A stretch of DNA of 5,881 nucleotides from Acinetobacter sp. 10FS3-1 (GCF_013343215.1 NZ_CP039155.1:1-5881), one strand, 5' to 3'; counted from the first letter of the stretch, positions 1 to 4,509 are shown. The notes: generated by a model from the sequence alone, not told the origin. A program made the numbers and translations.

Positions 1-157
1 GCTTCCATCCAGGGAAATTCATCTCATCAATACTTTGTGCTTCATTCAAAACTGTTAATTGTCTTTTTAACTTTGTAGCATGTACTGACTGAATCCCTGC
101 TGTAGAACTGGTTTTAAAAAACCTTTCTAGTCCCTTATGTTTAAAATCTATAATCAC
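1..157 (-). CDS. higB: HigB toxin, N-terminal part (gene continues across the window ends)
   Basis: This is the 5' part of a HigB/RelE-superfamily mRNA interferase, which cuts mRNA on the ribosome when its antitoxin is lost. The gene starts with GTG at 157-155, nine bases after a clear AAGGA ribosome binding site (171-167); no in-frame ATG lies nearby. The protein begins MIIDFKHKGLERFFKTSSTA and continues GIQSVHATKLKRQL, ending at the window edge in NFPGWK. These match the family pattern (FKHKGLE.FF..GS..GI...HA..L...L) closely. The frame continues exactly into bases 5881-5760, giving 92 residues in total, the usual HigB length. The toxin gene precedes the antitoxin gene, which is the order usual for higBA. 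The identification is confident; activity is inferred. Confidence 0.93.
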   Translation of the reverse strand, partial: MIIDFKHKGLERFFKTSSTAGIQSVHATKLKRQLTVLNEAQSIDEMNFPGWK

Positions 158-172
158 AAGAATTAATCCTTT

Positions 173-214
173 GTATAGTTTTACTATACATCAAGTCGGA
201 AAGTAAAACTATAC
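173..214. promoter_or_regulatory. Probable HigA operator and higBA promoter region
   Basis: A perfect 13-bp inverted repeat, GTATAGTTTTACT (173-185) and AGTAAAACTATAC (202-214), lies just upstream of the higB ribosome binding site. The proximal half is itself a palindrome, GTATAGT-TTT-ACTATAC (173-189). On the minus strand it contains TATAGT, which resembles a -10 hexamer. Position and symmetry fit an autoregulatory operator for the HigA helix-turn-helix dimer, with two half-sites allowing cooperative binding. The -35 element is not clear. Confidence 0.7.
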
Positions 215-248
215 AAGCAGTAAAGACAATAGCACTTAAATAAATGCT

Positions 249-316
249 CTCACTCACTCCCCGATCACCCCAGCCTTCGGGCAAGCCCTCTGGGCTGATG
301 GTGAACGTTGAGTGAG
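249..316. repeat. Inverted repeat with internal hairpin
   Basis: CTCACTCA (249-256) is complementary to TGAGTGAG (309-316). Inside lies a second pair, CAGCC (271-275) with GGCTG (293-297), and a short GGGC/GCCC pair near 279-287. The result is a nested, GC-rich potential cruciform or RNA hairpin between the higBA operator and the candidate oriT. It could be an accessory-protein or termination structure for either. No protein-coding signal is convincing here. Confidence 0.4.
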
Positions 317-317
317 T

Positions 318-400
318 TTCGGCAATACTCACCCTAAGGGCGCGATTTTGAAAAAAATCACTCTCCCTTAAGTATTGCCGAATAACCTGATTGGGCTGAC
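318..400 (+). other. Candidate origin of transfer (MOBP-like)
   Basis: A perfect 12-bp inverted repeat, TTCGGCAATACT (318-329) and AGTATTGCCGAA (371-382), is followed immediately by TAACCTG (383-389) and then GGGCTGACGG (393-402). In MOBP origins of the RP4 type, the relaxase-bound repeat arm is followed directly by a nic core close to YATCCTG, and in RP4 by GGCTGACG a few bases on. The layout and the GGCTGACG match are suggestive; the core differs by one base. No relaxase gene is present, so any transfer would need a helper in trans. The inner loop also contains a GATTTT/AAAATC mini-hairpin. This is inference from pattern only. Confidence 0.35.
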
Positions 401-713
401 GGAGCCACGCATCGGTCGTATCCGCACATAGTTTTACATACTATGCAGACAAGGACTTCTGGGTTGTGTACCTCTGCTCCACGCGCTCCCTGCCGCTACA
501 CGGCTGTATCTCTGCGAGGGTTTCCCCAACATGCAACTTAACAGTCCAATGTAACTACTCCTAACGCTCCGCCTATGTGAAGTTCCCCTGTAAGCGGTTT
601 AGCCTTTCGACTATAGCTACAGTACGCCAGTGACACTTATTCCTACCACACGTACTGCATGCCAACCGTATGAAACGGACACGCAGAGGGAGGCAAAACC
701 CGCTTTGAGGAGC
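390..713. other. Gene-free, hairpin-rich region of unknown function
   Basis: No plausible coding frame lies here. The stretch is visibly more GC-rich than the toxin-antitoxin and insertion-sequence regions. It contains several short inverted repeats: CATAGT/ACTATG (427-432 and 440-445), GCCG/CGGC (492-495 and 501-504), a TTAACA/TGTAA stem near 538-556, CTAACGCT pairing with AGCG-GT-TTAG near 560-603, and CCGT/ACGG near 667-678. This density without an ORF suggests an RNA or a replication or transfer region rather than decayed coding DNA. With the 714-940 segment it is the best place to look for the origin of a plasmid that lacks a recognisable Rep gene. Confidence 0.45.
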
Positions 714-879
714 TTATTTGATGGTTTTAAACACGTATTAACGAAGACTTATCATTTTAGGTCTTGAACTAAACACTTTTTATTGTGAAAATAGAGTTCA
801 GGTACAAGCCATAGTGTGAAATCATAACGGTCGCCAAACCTTATGATCTTCGTTATTCGATGTTGTTACCATCAAATAA
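714..879. repeat. Long-range inverted repeats forming a possible structured RNA domain
   Basis: TTATTTGATGGT (714-725) is perfectly complementary to ACCATCAAATAA (868-879). Inside it, TAACGAAGA (739-747) pairs with TCTTCGTTA (847-855), and TGAACT (765-770) pairs with AGTTCA (795-800). The nested order, with internal loops of 13 and 12 bases between the first two helices, is what a folded RNA of about 166 bases would show on either strand. It sits between a possible minus-strand promoter (893-922) and the GC-rich 390-713 segment. No family is recognised. Confidence 0.45.
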
Positions 880-892
880 CTGCGTACCGCTG

Positions 893-922
893 AATATAAA
901 GCGAAACCCCGAAATGTTGCAA
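893..922 (-). promoter_or_regulatory. Possible minus-strand promoter reading into 390-880
   Basis: On the minus strand TTGCAA (922-917) and TATATT (898-893) are separated by 18 bases, a reasonable sigma-70 match (4/6 and 5/6). A transcript would start near 886, pass through the inverted repeats at 714-879 and the hairpin-rich region, and head toward higBA. The -35 hexamer lies inside the loop of the 904-937 hairpin. This is a pattern-based call. Confidence 0.35.
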
Positions 923-939
923 GGCATTTCGGGGTTTTT
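904..939 (+). terminator. Rho-independent terminator
   Basis: A 13-bp perfect stem, AAACCCCGAAATG (904-916) with CATTTCGGGGTTT (925-937), has an 8-base loop and is followed by a T run on the plus strand. It is a strong plus-strand terminator although no plus-strand gene precedes it, which hints at an untranslated transcript ending here. On the minus strand only three T follow, so it would be a weak terminator for the DNA-binding protein gene ending at 1010. Confidence 0.8.
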
Positions 940-1009
940 CTTTTGTTTAAGGCATTGTTTCTGCAATATTCAAATCAAAAGCTAGAAAAATGCGCATTTG
1001 CGCTATGCT

Positions 1010-1549
1010 TCAGCGGAGAATTTCACCGACCAGTCTCCGGAGTAAACCCTTCTTGGCTGGCTGTTCTGTGGAGTGTTTTGGCTCCAAATCTGTCTTTTTC
1101 AAATTTTCAGGCTGTGTTCCGGTCTGTTTCTCATCCTGTTTTTTCTGTTCACCAAAACTGCTCTGATCCTGTTTAGCTCCAGTTTCGCCTGTTTCAGCCA
1201 CTTCTGTTTTTTGCTTGTGTTCTATGAGTAGCTTGAAGTCATCAAAATCACGTCTAACGCTGGCTATTTCTTGTTTAAGGAAGGACTTATCTTGTTTTAG
1301 TTCTTCAATCTGTAACCGCAGTTCGCGGACAAGATCATCATTGTTCACAGAAACATTCGATTTAGCGTCTCCTGAAACAGCTTTCTTCCCAGGATGGCCA
1401 AAGACCCGGATCATATCTTGGGGGTCTATCTGTTGCACACCAAGTTCGTTTAATTGGGGGGTGATCTCACCTTTCTTAATGGCTTTATAAATTGTCGTTC
1501 TACCGATATTAAATTTTCTTGAAGCCTCAACAATGGTGAGTAGAGACAT
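1010..1549 (-). CDS. Plasmid replication DNA-binding protein (HTH plus coiled coil)
   Basis: This 179-residue protein resembles the 'plasmid replication DNA-binding protein' family common on Acinetobacter plasmids, where it usually follows a Rep_3 initiator gene. Residues 3-32 form an excisionase/MerR-like helix-turn-helix (LTIVEASRKFNIGRTTIYKA). Residues 71-112 are predicted coiled coil (DDLVRELRLQIEELKQDKSF and onward). Residues 115-165 are a polar, Gln/Glu/Lys-rich linker, and the end is a short basic amphipathic tail (KKGLLRRLVGEILR, 166-179). The start is secure: AAAGGGA (1563-1557) lies seven bases before ATG 1549. No Rep gene precedes it; the phased GCAA arrays do. I infer that it binds those arrays for replication control, partition or autoregulation; its exact role is not established. 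Confidence 0.85.
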   Translation of the reverse strand: MSLLTIVEASRKFNIGRTTIYKAIKKGEITPQLNELGVQQIDPQDMIRVFGHPGKKAVSGDAKSNVSVNNDDLVRELRLQIEELKQDKSFLKQEIASVRRDFDDFKLLIEHKQKTEVAETGETGAKQDQSSFGEQKKQDEKQTGTQPENLKKTDLEPKHSTEQPAKKGLLRRLVGEILR

Positions 1550-1657
1550 AAGCTATTCCCTTTATTTTTGGTGTTAAAAAATCGCGGCAGCGACTGGGGA
1601 CCTCGTAGAGCAAGATTTACCGTTAAGCCCCCTGGCGAATAAGGTAGAAGTGTTGTT

Positions 1658-1681
1658 CGGGAAGGGCTTTGCCCGTACCCG
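1658..1681. repeat. GC-rich hairpin in the leader of the DNA-binding protein gene
   Basis: Two nested stems, CGGG (1658-1661) with CCCG (1678-1681) and GGGC (1664-1667) with GCCC (1671-1674), enclose a TTT loop. It lies about 110 bases upstream of the minus-strand start at 1549, between that gene and the GCAA arrays. It could act in the mRNA leader or as a protein-binding site. No T run follows, so it is not a classical terminator. Confidence 0.4.
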
Positions 1682-1710
1682 TACAATACACATCTTGCCG
1701 TCCAAATCTA

Positions 1711-1740
1711 TGCAATTTTACGCAATTCTATGCAACTGCC
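1711..1740. repeat. Phased GCAA array, cluster 1 (three motifs, 10-bp period)
   Basis: GCAA occurs at 1712, 1722 and 1732, each exactly ten bases apart, in the context TGCAATTTTA, CGCAATTCTA, TGCAACTGCC. A degenerate CCAA at 1702 is in the same register. The motifs face the same side of the helix, as expected for cooperative binding of a repeated protein. This is the cluster nearest the DNA-binding protein gene. Confidence 0.75.
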
Positions 1741-1760
1741 TATAGGGAGGAGCTGAAACA

Positions 1761-1820
1761 ATGCAATTTTCTGCAAAACAATGCAATTAAGTGCAATTCT
1801 TTGCAAAAGAATGCAATTTC
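1761..1820. repeat. Phased GCAA array, cluster 2 (six motifs, 10-bp period)
   Basis: GCAA occurs at 1763, 1773, 1783, 1793, 1803 and 1813, all ten bases apart, mostly as TGCAATT or TGCAAAA. The gap to cluster 1 is 31 bases, about three helical turns, so the two clusters are roughly in register. The A and T tracts recur with the same period, which also predicts intrinsically curved DNA. This looks like an iteron or centromere-type array. Confidence 0.8.
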
Positions 1821-1855
1821 GGCCTGTTTCTAAGGCGATTTAGCAGCTGATTTAA

Positions 1856-1911
1856 GGCAATTTAACGCAACTATAGGCAATTTAACGCAACTATAGGCAA
1901 TTTAAGGAAAC
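1856..1911. repeat. Phased GCAA array, cluster 3 (20-bp tandem repeats)
   Basis: Two perfect 20-bp tandem copies (GGCAATTTAA followed by CGCAACTATA) occupy 1856-1875 and 1876-1895, followed by a partial third copy at 1896-1911. GCAA again appears every ten bases (1857, 1867, 1877, 1887, 1897), with a degenerate GGAA at 1907. The tandem 20-bp unit is close to the size of plasmid iterons or ParR-type centromere repeats. It is probably the core binding array for a plasmid-encoded protein. Confidence 0.85.
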
Positions 1912-2048
1912 TGGCGGGAAGAACACCAAAAAAGAGGCTTTCGGAGTCATTTTTTAGACCCTATGATTAACTAAGATTGTTTAACTGGTATGAACAAAAT
2001 CGTGGAACATTGCTCACTAATTAGGCGTGGAACGTGACAAATCATTAA
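1912..2048. other. Intergenic stretch with CGTGGAAC direct repeat
   Basis: No gene is seen. CGTGGAAC occurs twice in the same orientation, at 2001-2008 and 2026-2033, 25 bases apart. It flanks the AT-rich side of the GCAA arrays and might be a further protein-binding site. No DnaA box close to TTATCCACA was found by eye. Confidence 0.3.
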
Positions 2049-2078
2049 AAAAGCCCATTAGAGGGTAAATGGGCTTTT
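2047..2078 (-). terminator. Bidirectional rho-independent terminator
   Basis: AAAAGCCCATT (2049-2059) pairs perfectly with AATGGGCTTTT (2068-2078) across an 8-base loop. On the minus strand the stem is followed by six T (2052-2047), so it is well placed to end transcription of the cysteine-rich gene that stops at 2193. On the plus strand four T follow, so it may also act in that direction. Confidence 0.8.
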
Positions 2079-2121
2079 GAGTAGTATATAAGAAATTGAT
2101 TTTTAAAAGAATAAAAATCGC

Positions 2122-2149
2122 ATTTCGTATAATCTGCATTATGTTAATT
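2122..2149 (+). other. pdif site 1 (XerC/XerD recombination site)
   Basis: The 28-bp site consists of the XerC half-site ATTTCGTATAA (2122-2132), the spacer TCTGCA (2133-2138) and the XerD half-site TTATGTTAATT (2139-2149). It matches the plasmid dif sites known from Acinetobacter, which the chromosomal XerCD recombinase uses to move small gene modules. It marks the left edge of the cysteine-rich gene and hicAB cassette, in the same orientation as the second site at 3240. Confidence 0.9.
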
Positions 2150-2192
2150 TTAGCGAAACTTAAGATTTAACTTAAAGTTCCTTTTCAAAAAA

Positions 2193-2453
2193 TTAATCTA
2201 CAAGAGGATGCTCTTTCATTAAGTTCTGTATGTCATCTGGGTCATAACAACCACATAAGCCTAGAAGAACCACATCAGATATTTTATCAATACAGCAACC
2301 TGAAACGATTTGCATACATTGATTTTTGTCATATCCGAAAACCGTATATGTCAGATCGTCATCATCAAAATGATCTTTGCAAATTGAACAGCAATCAGGA
2401 TATTTTTTTAAAACTTTATCAATATCTTTTTGCTGAGCAGCAGTAACAGCCAT
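2193..2453 (-). CDS. Cysteine-rich small acidic protein
   Basis: This 86-residue protein of unrecognised family has seven or more cysteines arranged as C21-C22-x2-C25, C46, C53-C54 and C67-x-C69, with acidic runs (DDDD at 30-33). A C-x2-C knuckle plus a second Cys pair suggests a zinc-binding or metal-binding fold, perhaps a small regulator or metal-sequestering protein. There is no signal peptide or membrane segment. The likely ribosome binding site is the AGAG about seven bases before ATG 2453. It lies inside the pdif-bounded cassette, divergent from hicAB, and is terminated at 2047-2078. It may be a cassette passenger; I do not assign a function. Confidence 0.7.
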   Translation of the reverse strand: MAVTAAQQKDIDKVLKKYPDCCSICKDHFDDDDLTYTVFGYDKNQCMQIVSGCCIDKISDVVLLGLCGCYDPDDIQNLMKEHPLVD

Positions 2454-2537
2454 ATAAAAACTCTATTCACTTGATATCAGCTATTATTCTACAACGATCT
2501 TTATTTTTATACGTTCCATAAGTAATACCCACATTTT

Positions 2538-2557
2538 TGCAACTAAACTTAGTTGCA
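2538..2557. promoter_or_regulatory. hicAB operator palindrome
   Basis: TGCAACTAA (2538-2546) and TTAGTTGCA (2549-2557) form a perfect 9-bp palindrome around AC. It overlaps the -35 hexamer of the hicAB promoter, so bound protein would block RNA polymerase. The ribbon-helix-helix domain of HicB is the likely ligand. Confidence 0.75.
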
Positions 2558-2582
2558 ATAATTAAATCAAAGGTACTATACT
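2553..2582 (+). promoter_or_regulatory. hicAB promoter
   Basis: TTGCAA (2553-2558) and TATACT (2577-2582) are spaced 18 bases apart, giving 4/6 and 5/6 matches to the sigma-70 consensus. Transcription would start near 2589, giving a leader of about 20 bases before hicA. The -35 element overlaps the palindromic operator. Confidence 0.7.
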
Positions 2583-2608
2583 GAGTTAGAACAGAGTGGG
2601 ACTAAAAT

Positions 2609-2857
2609 ATGGGTAAAACGGAAAAGTTATTGGAAAAACTTGGAAATTCAAAAAATACATTTCCATATAAAGATTTAGTCGTTTTACTAAGCCAACTCGG
2701 TTATGAAAAGTTTGAAATGGCAGGCTCTCGTGTTCGATTTTTTAATGAAAAAACTGAACATATGATTTTACTGCATAGACCACACCCTGAGAATGAAATC
2801 AAAGGTGGTGCATTGAAAGCTGTAAAACAAGCACTCAAGCAGGAGAGATTTTTATGA
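2609..2857 (+). CDS. hicA: HicA-family mRNA interferase toxin
   Basis: HicA toxins cleave mRNA using a double-stranded-RNA-binding-like fold and are held inactive by HicB. This 82-residue protein has the family layout: an N-terminal helix (TEKLLEKL), FPYKDLVVLLSQLGYE (about 18-32), the core strand MAGSRVRFFN (37-46), MILLHRPHPENEIKGGALK (51-69) and a final helix. The classical catalytic histidine position (GSH in many HicA proteins) is Arg here (GSRVRF). Such a variant subfamily exists, with the histidines of LHRPHP retained. The stop overlaps the hicB start by four bases (ATGA). It is expressed from the promoter at 2553-2582. Only weak Shine-Dalgarno sequence (GTGGG) precedes it. Confidence 0.9.
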   Translation: MGKTEKLLEKLGNSKNTFPYKDLVVLLSQLGYEKFEMAGSRVRFFNEKTEHMILLHRPHPENEIKGGALKAVKQALKQERFL

Positions 2858-3186
2858 GTTATCTAAAATATAAAGGTTATCTTGGAACAATTGAACCTGA
2901 CCTAGAAACAGGTGAGTTGTTTGGAAAAGTCGCTTTTATCCGTGATTTGATCACTTATGAAGCCGAAACATTAAAAGCATTAGAACAAGCCTTTCAAGAA
3001 TCTGTAGATGGCTATTTAGAATCATGTATCGAACTAAATAAAAAGCCTGATCAACCCTTTAAAGGTACGTTTAATGTGCGTATCAGTCCTGATCTACACC
3101 GTAAAGCTGTTTTAGCATCAAGTAATTCATTGAATAAGTTTGTAAGCGATGCAATTCAAGAAAAGTTAATGCGTTTAGGTGCTTAA
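2854..3186 (+). CDS. hicB: HicB-family antitoxin
   Basis: This 110-residue antitoxin has the two expected domains. Residues 1-62 are the partial RNase-H-like HicB fold that binds HicA (YKGYLGTIEPDLETGELFGK, then VAFIRDLITYEAETLKALE). Residues 70-106 form a ribbon-helix-helix DNA-binding domain (GTFNVRISPDLHRKAVLASS and LNKFVSDAIQEKL). It probably binds the palindrome at 2538-2557 and autoregulates the operon. AGGAGAG at about 2840-2846 inside hicA serves as its ribosome binding site, and the ATGA overlap couples translation. The operon ends at the terminator 3213-3238. Confidence 0.93.
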   Translation: MSYLKYKGYLGTIEPDLETGELFGKVAFIRDLITYEAETLKALEQAFQESVDGYLESCIELNKKPDQPFKGTFNVRISPDLHRKAVLASSNSLNKFVSDAIQEKLMRLGA

Positions 3187-3212
3187 TTCATTGAAATTGA
3201 CATAAAAATAGG

Positions 3213-3238
3213 AAAGGAAGCATACCGCTTCCTTTTTT
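3213..3238 (+). terminator. hicAB rho-independent terminator
   Basis: AAAGGAAGC (3213-3221) pairs with GCTTCCTTT (3227-3235) across a 5-base loop and is followed by a run of T. It starts 27 bases after the hicB stop and directly precedes the second pdif site. Confidence 0.9.
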
Positions 3239-3239
3239 A

Positions 3240-3267
3240 ATTTCGCATAATAAGAATTATGTTAATT
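3240..3267 (+). other. pdif site 2 (XerC/XerD recombination site)
   Basis: The site has the XerC half-site ATTTCGCATAA (3240-3250), the spacer TAAGAA (3251-3256) and the XerD half-site TTATGTTAATT (3257-3267). The XerD arm is identical to that of site 1, and the XerC arm differs by one base. Both sites point the same way and bound a cassette of about 1.1 kb carrying the cysteine-rich gene and hicAB. The six-base spacers differ, which should reduce direct recombination between them. Confidence 0.9.
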
Positions 3268-3350
3268 TTAGAAAAAATTAAGAAACACCTAACATTTGTC
3301 CTTCTATGGGACTAAATGATGTAGAAGTTAAAAAATCAGAAGCATCTTAT

Positions 3351-4454
3351 ATAGGACTTACGCATTGACGGATTCAAAAAAGTATTAAAATACTTTATAA
3401 AGTATCTGTGATCAGACGAATTAAACATGCTTCTACAGCAACTTGTACATTACCCATTTATATGGGCTTTCTCATGACAGAACCGAACTCTATTAGCTGC
3501 ACACAACTTGCCGAGACTTATAATATCTCGCATGATAGTGTAAATCGCTTTCTAGAGCGTGAAGACTACACACCTCACGACCTATATCAAGAATCAATTC
3601 AACATATTGATAATAATAAACTTATAGTCAGTATTGATGATACTGTTTTAGATAAACCATATAGTCAACATATGGACTTGGTTAGCTATTTTTGGTCAGG
3701 CAAACACCACCGATCCGTCAAGGGTATTAATCTCATTACCTTGTATGCGACAGATCAAAATGGTCAAAATATTCCAATTAATTTCCGAATTTATGACAAA
3801 TCTGAAAGTAAAACCAAGAATGATTACTTTATGGATATGTTAAGTGAAGTACTCAGTTGGGGTGCAAAGATTCAATTTATTACAGGTGATAGTTGGTATT
3901 CATCGACTGGAAATCTAAAAACCATAAGAAAATATGGTATTCGATTTATGTTTGGTATCGACTGTAACCGTAAGGTTTCCCCAGAAAAAGGACAATGGTT
4001 TCAACTGCGTTTATTGCCAGATTTCCATCAGGGTCAAGTGGTCTGGCTCAAAGATTTTGGCTTTGTACAATTATTTAAGACTCAGTTAAAAGAACAGCAG
4101 AGGTTTTATATTGTGCATCAAGATGAAGATGATTTATTGTCCTTTGAGGGTTTTCATGAATTACATTCAAGTCATTGGAAAATAGAGCAATATCACCGGG
4201 TGATTAAAACAGGTTTGTCATATTGAAAAGTTTCAAGTAAGACGATCTAAACTGATTTTGAATCATATTTTTTCAGCCTTGATGGCCTACGTTGAGATAC
4301 AAAAGAACCAGTTTGAGCGGATCTTTGAAAATGTATATCGTTGGCAGAAGAAATTATTTAGACCAGTTATCAAAAACTTCATTGATGACTTTATTCTCGA
4401 TAAAAATCATCTGCTACCACAGAGAATCTATAAATAATAGTGCGTAAGTCCTAT
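3351..4454 (+). mobile_element. Insertion sequence, IS701/ISAba11-like, with defective transposase
   Basis: The element has perfect 14-bp terminal inverted repeats, ATAGGACTTACGCA (3351-3364) and TGCGTAAGTCCTAT (4441-4454), around a single DDE transposase gene. Its length of about 1.1 kb fits the ISAba11-type IS701-like elements of Acinetobacter; the family assignment is from memory of motifs and is tentative. If the ends are instead placed at GGACTTACGCA (3354 and 4451), a 4-bp TATA duplication flanks the element (3350-3353 and 4452-4455). With the 14-bp ends no target duplication is visible. The transposase is frameshifted, so the copy is probably not autonomous. A 74-bp extra copy of its right end lies at 4985-5058. 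Confidence 0.85.
3408..4437 (+). pseudogene. DDE transposase, broken by a +1 frameshift
   Basis: The intact protein would be about 342 residues. It starts at GTG 3408 (an ATG at 3465 is an alternative). The N-terminal 50 residues contain an HTH-like segment (CTQLAETYNISHDSVNRFLE). The RNase-H catalytic residues are visible as IDDTVLDKP (D77), TGDSWYSS (D161) and HWKIEQYHR (E260). After K267 an extra A in the run 4206-4209 shifts the frame and gives a stop at 4224-4226. Skipping one A restores KQVCHIEKFQVRRSKLILNH, then the rest through LLPQRIYK to TAA at 4435-4437. The catalytic triad is kept, but the C-terminal 75 residues are lost unless slippage occurs. Sequencing error in the A run is possible. 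Confidence 0.85.
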
Positions 4455-4503
4455 AATTTTACAATTTGTGTTTTTTATCCTTATTGCACAGCTGTATGCT
4501 CGT

Positions 4504-4509
4504 TATAAT
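4504..4509 (+). promoter_or_regulatory. Probable -10 element of the DUF1090-like gene
   Basis: A perfect TATAAT lies 48 bases before the ATG at 4558. The best -35 candidate, TTGCAC (4484-4489), is only 14 bases away, so the -35 assignment is weak. The promoter's position argues that the reading frame upstream of 4558 is not translated. Confidence 0.5.

Noticed and set aside
141..332. 63-codon minus-strand frame
   Set aside because: It overlaps the higB start, the higBA operator and the 249-316 inverted repeat, has no recognisable motif, and is explained as a chance frame.
390..713. Group II intron or known large ncRNA (tmRNA, RNase P, 6S)
   Set aside because: A CCGTATG-like string near 667 recalls intron domain V, but neither a GUGYG start nor a full domain V is present, and no signature of the other RNAs was found.
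943..1490. Two plus-strand frames (943-1176 and 1215-1490)
   Set aside because: Both lie antisense to the well-supported DNA-binding protein gene, with Ser/Cys/Phe-rich translations typical of shadow frames.
1450..1686. 78-codon minus-strand frame
   Set aside because: It overlaps the start of the DNA-binding protein in another frame, has no family resemblance and covers the leader hairpin; it does not look like a Rep remnant.
1711..1911. CRISPR array
   Set aside because: Repeat units are 10 or 20 bp without unique spacers, and no cas genes are present; the pattern is a phased binding array.
3306..3353. ATG frame MGLNDVEVKKSEASY cut by the insertion sequence, vaguely like the start of a tyrosine integrase
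   Set aside because: Only about 15 residues, no ribosome binding site, and the ATG lies in a CTTCTA/TAGAAG inverted repeat; too little to call a disrupted gene.
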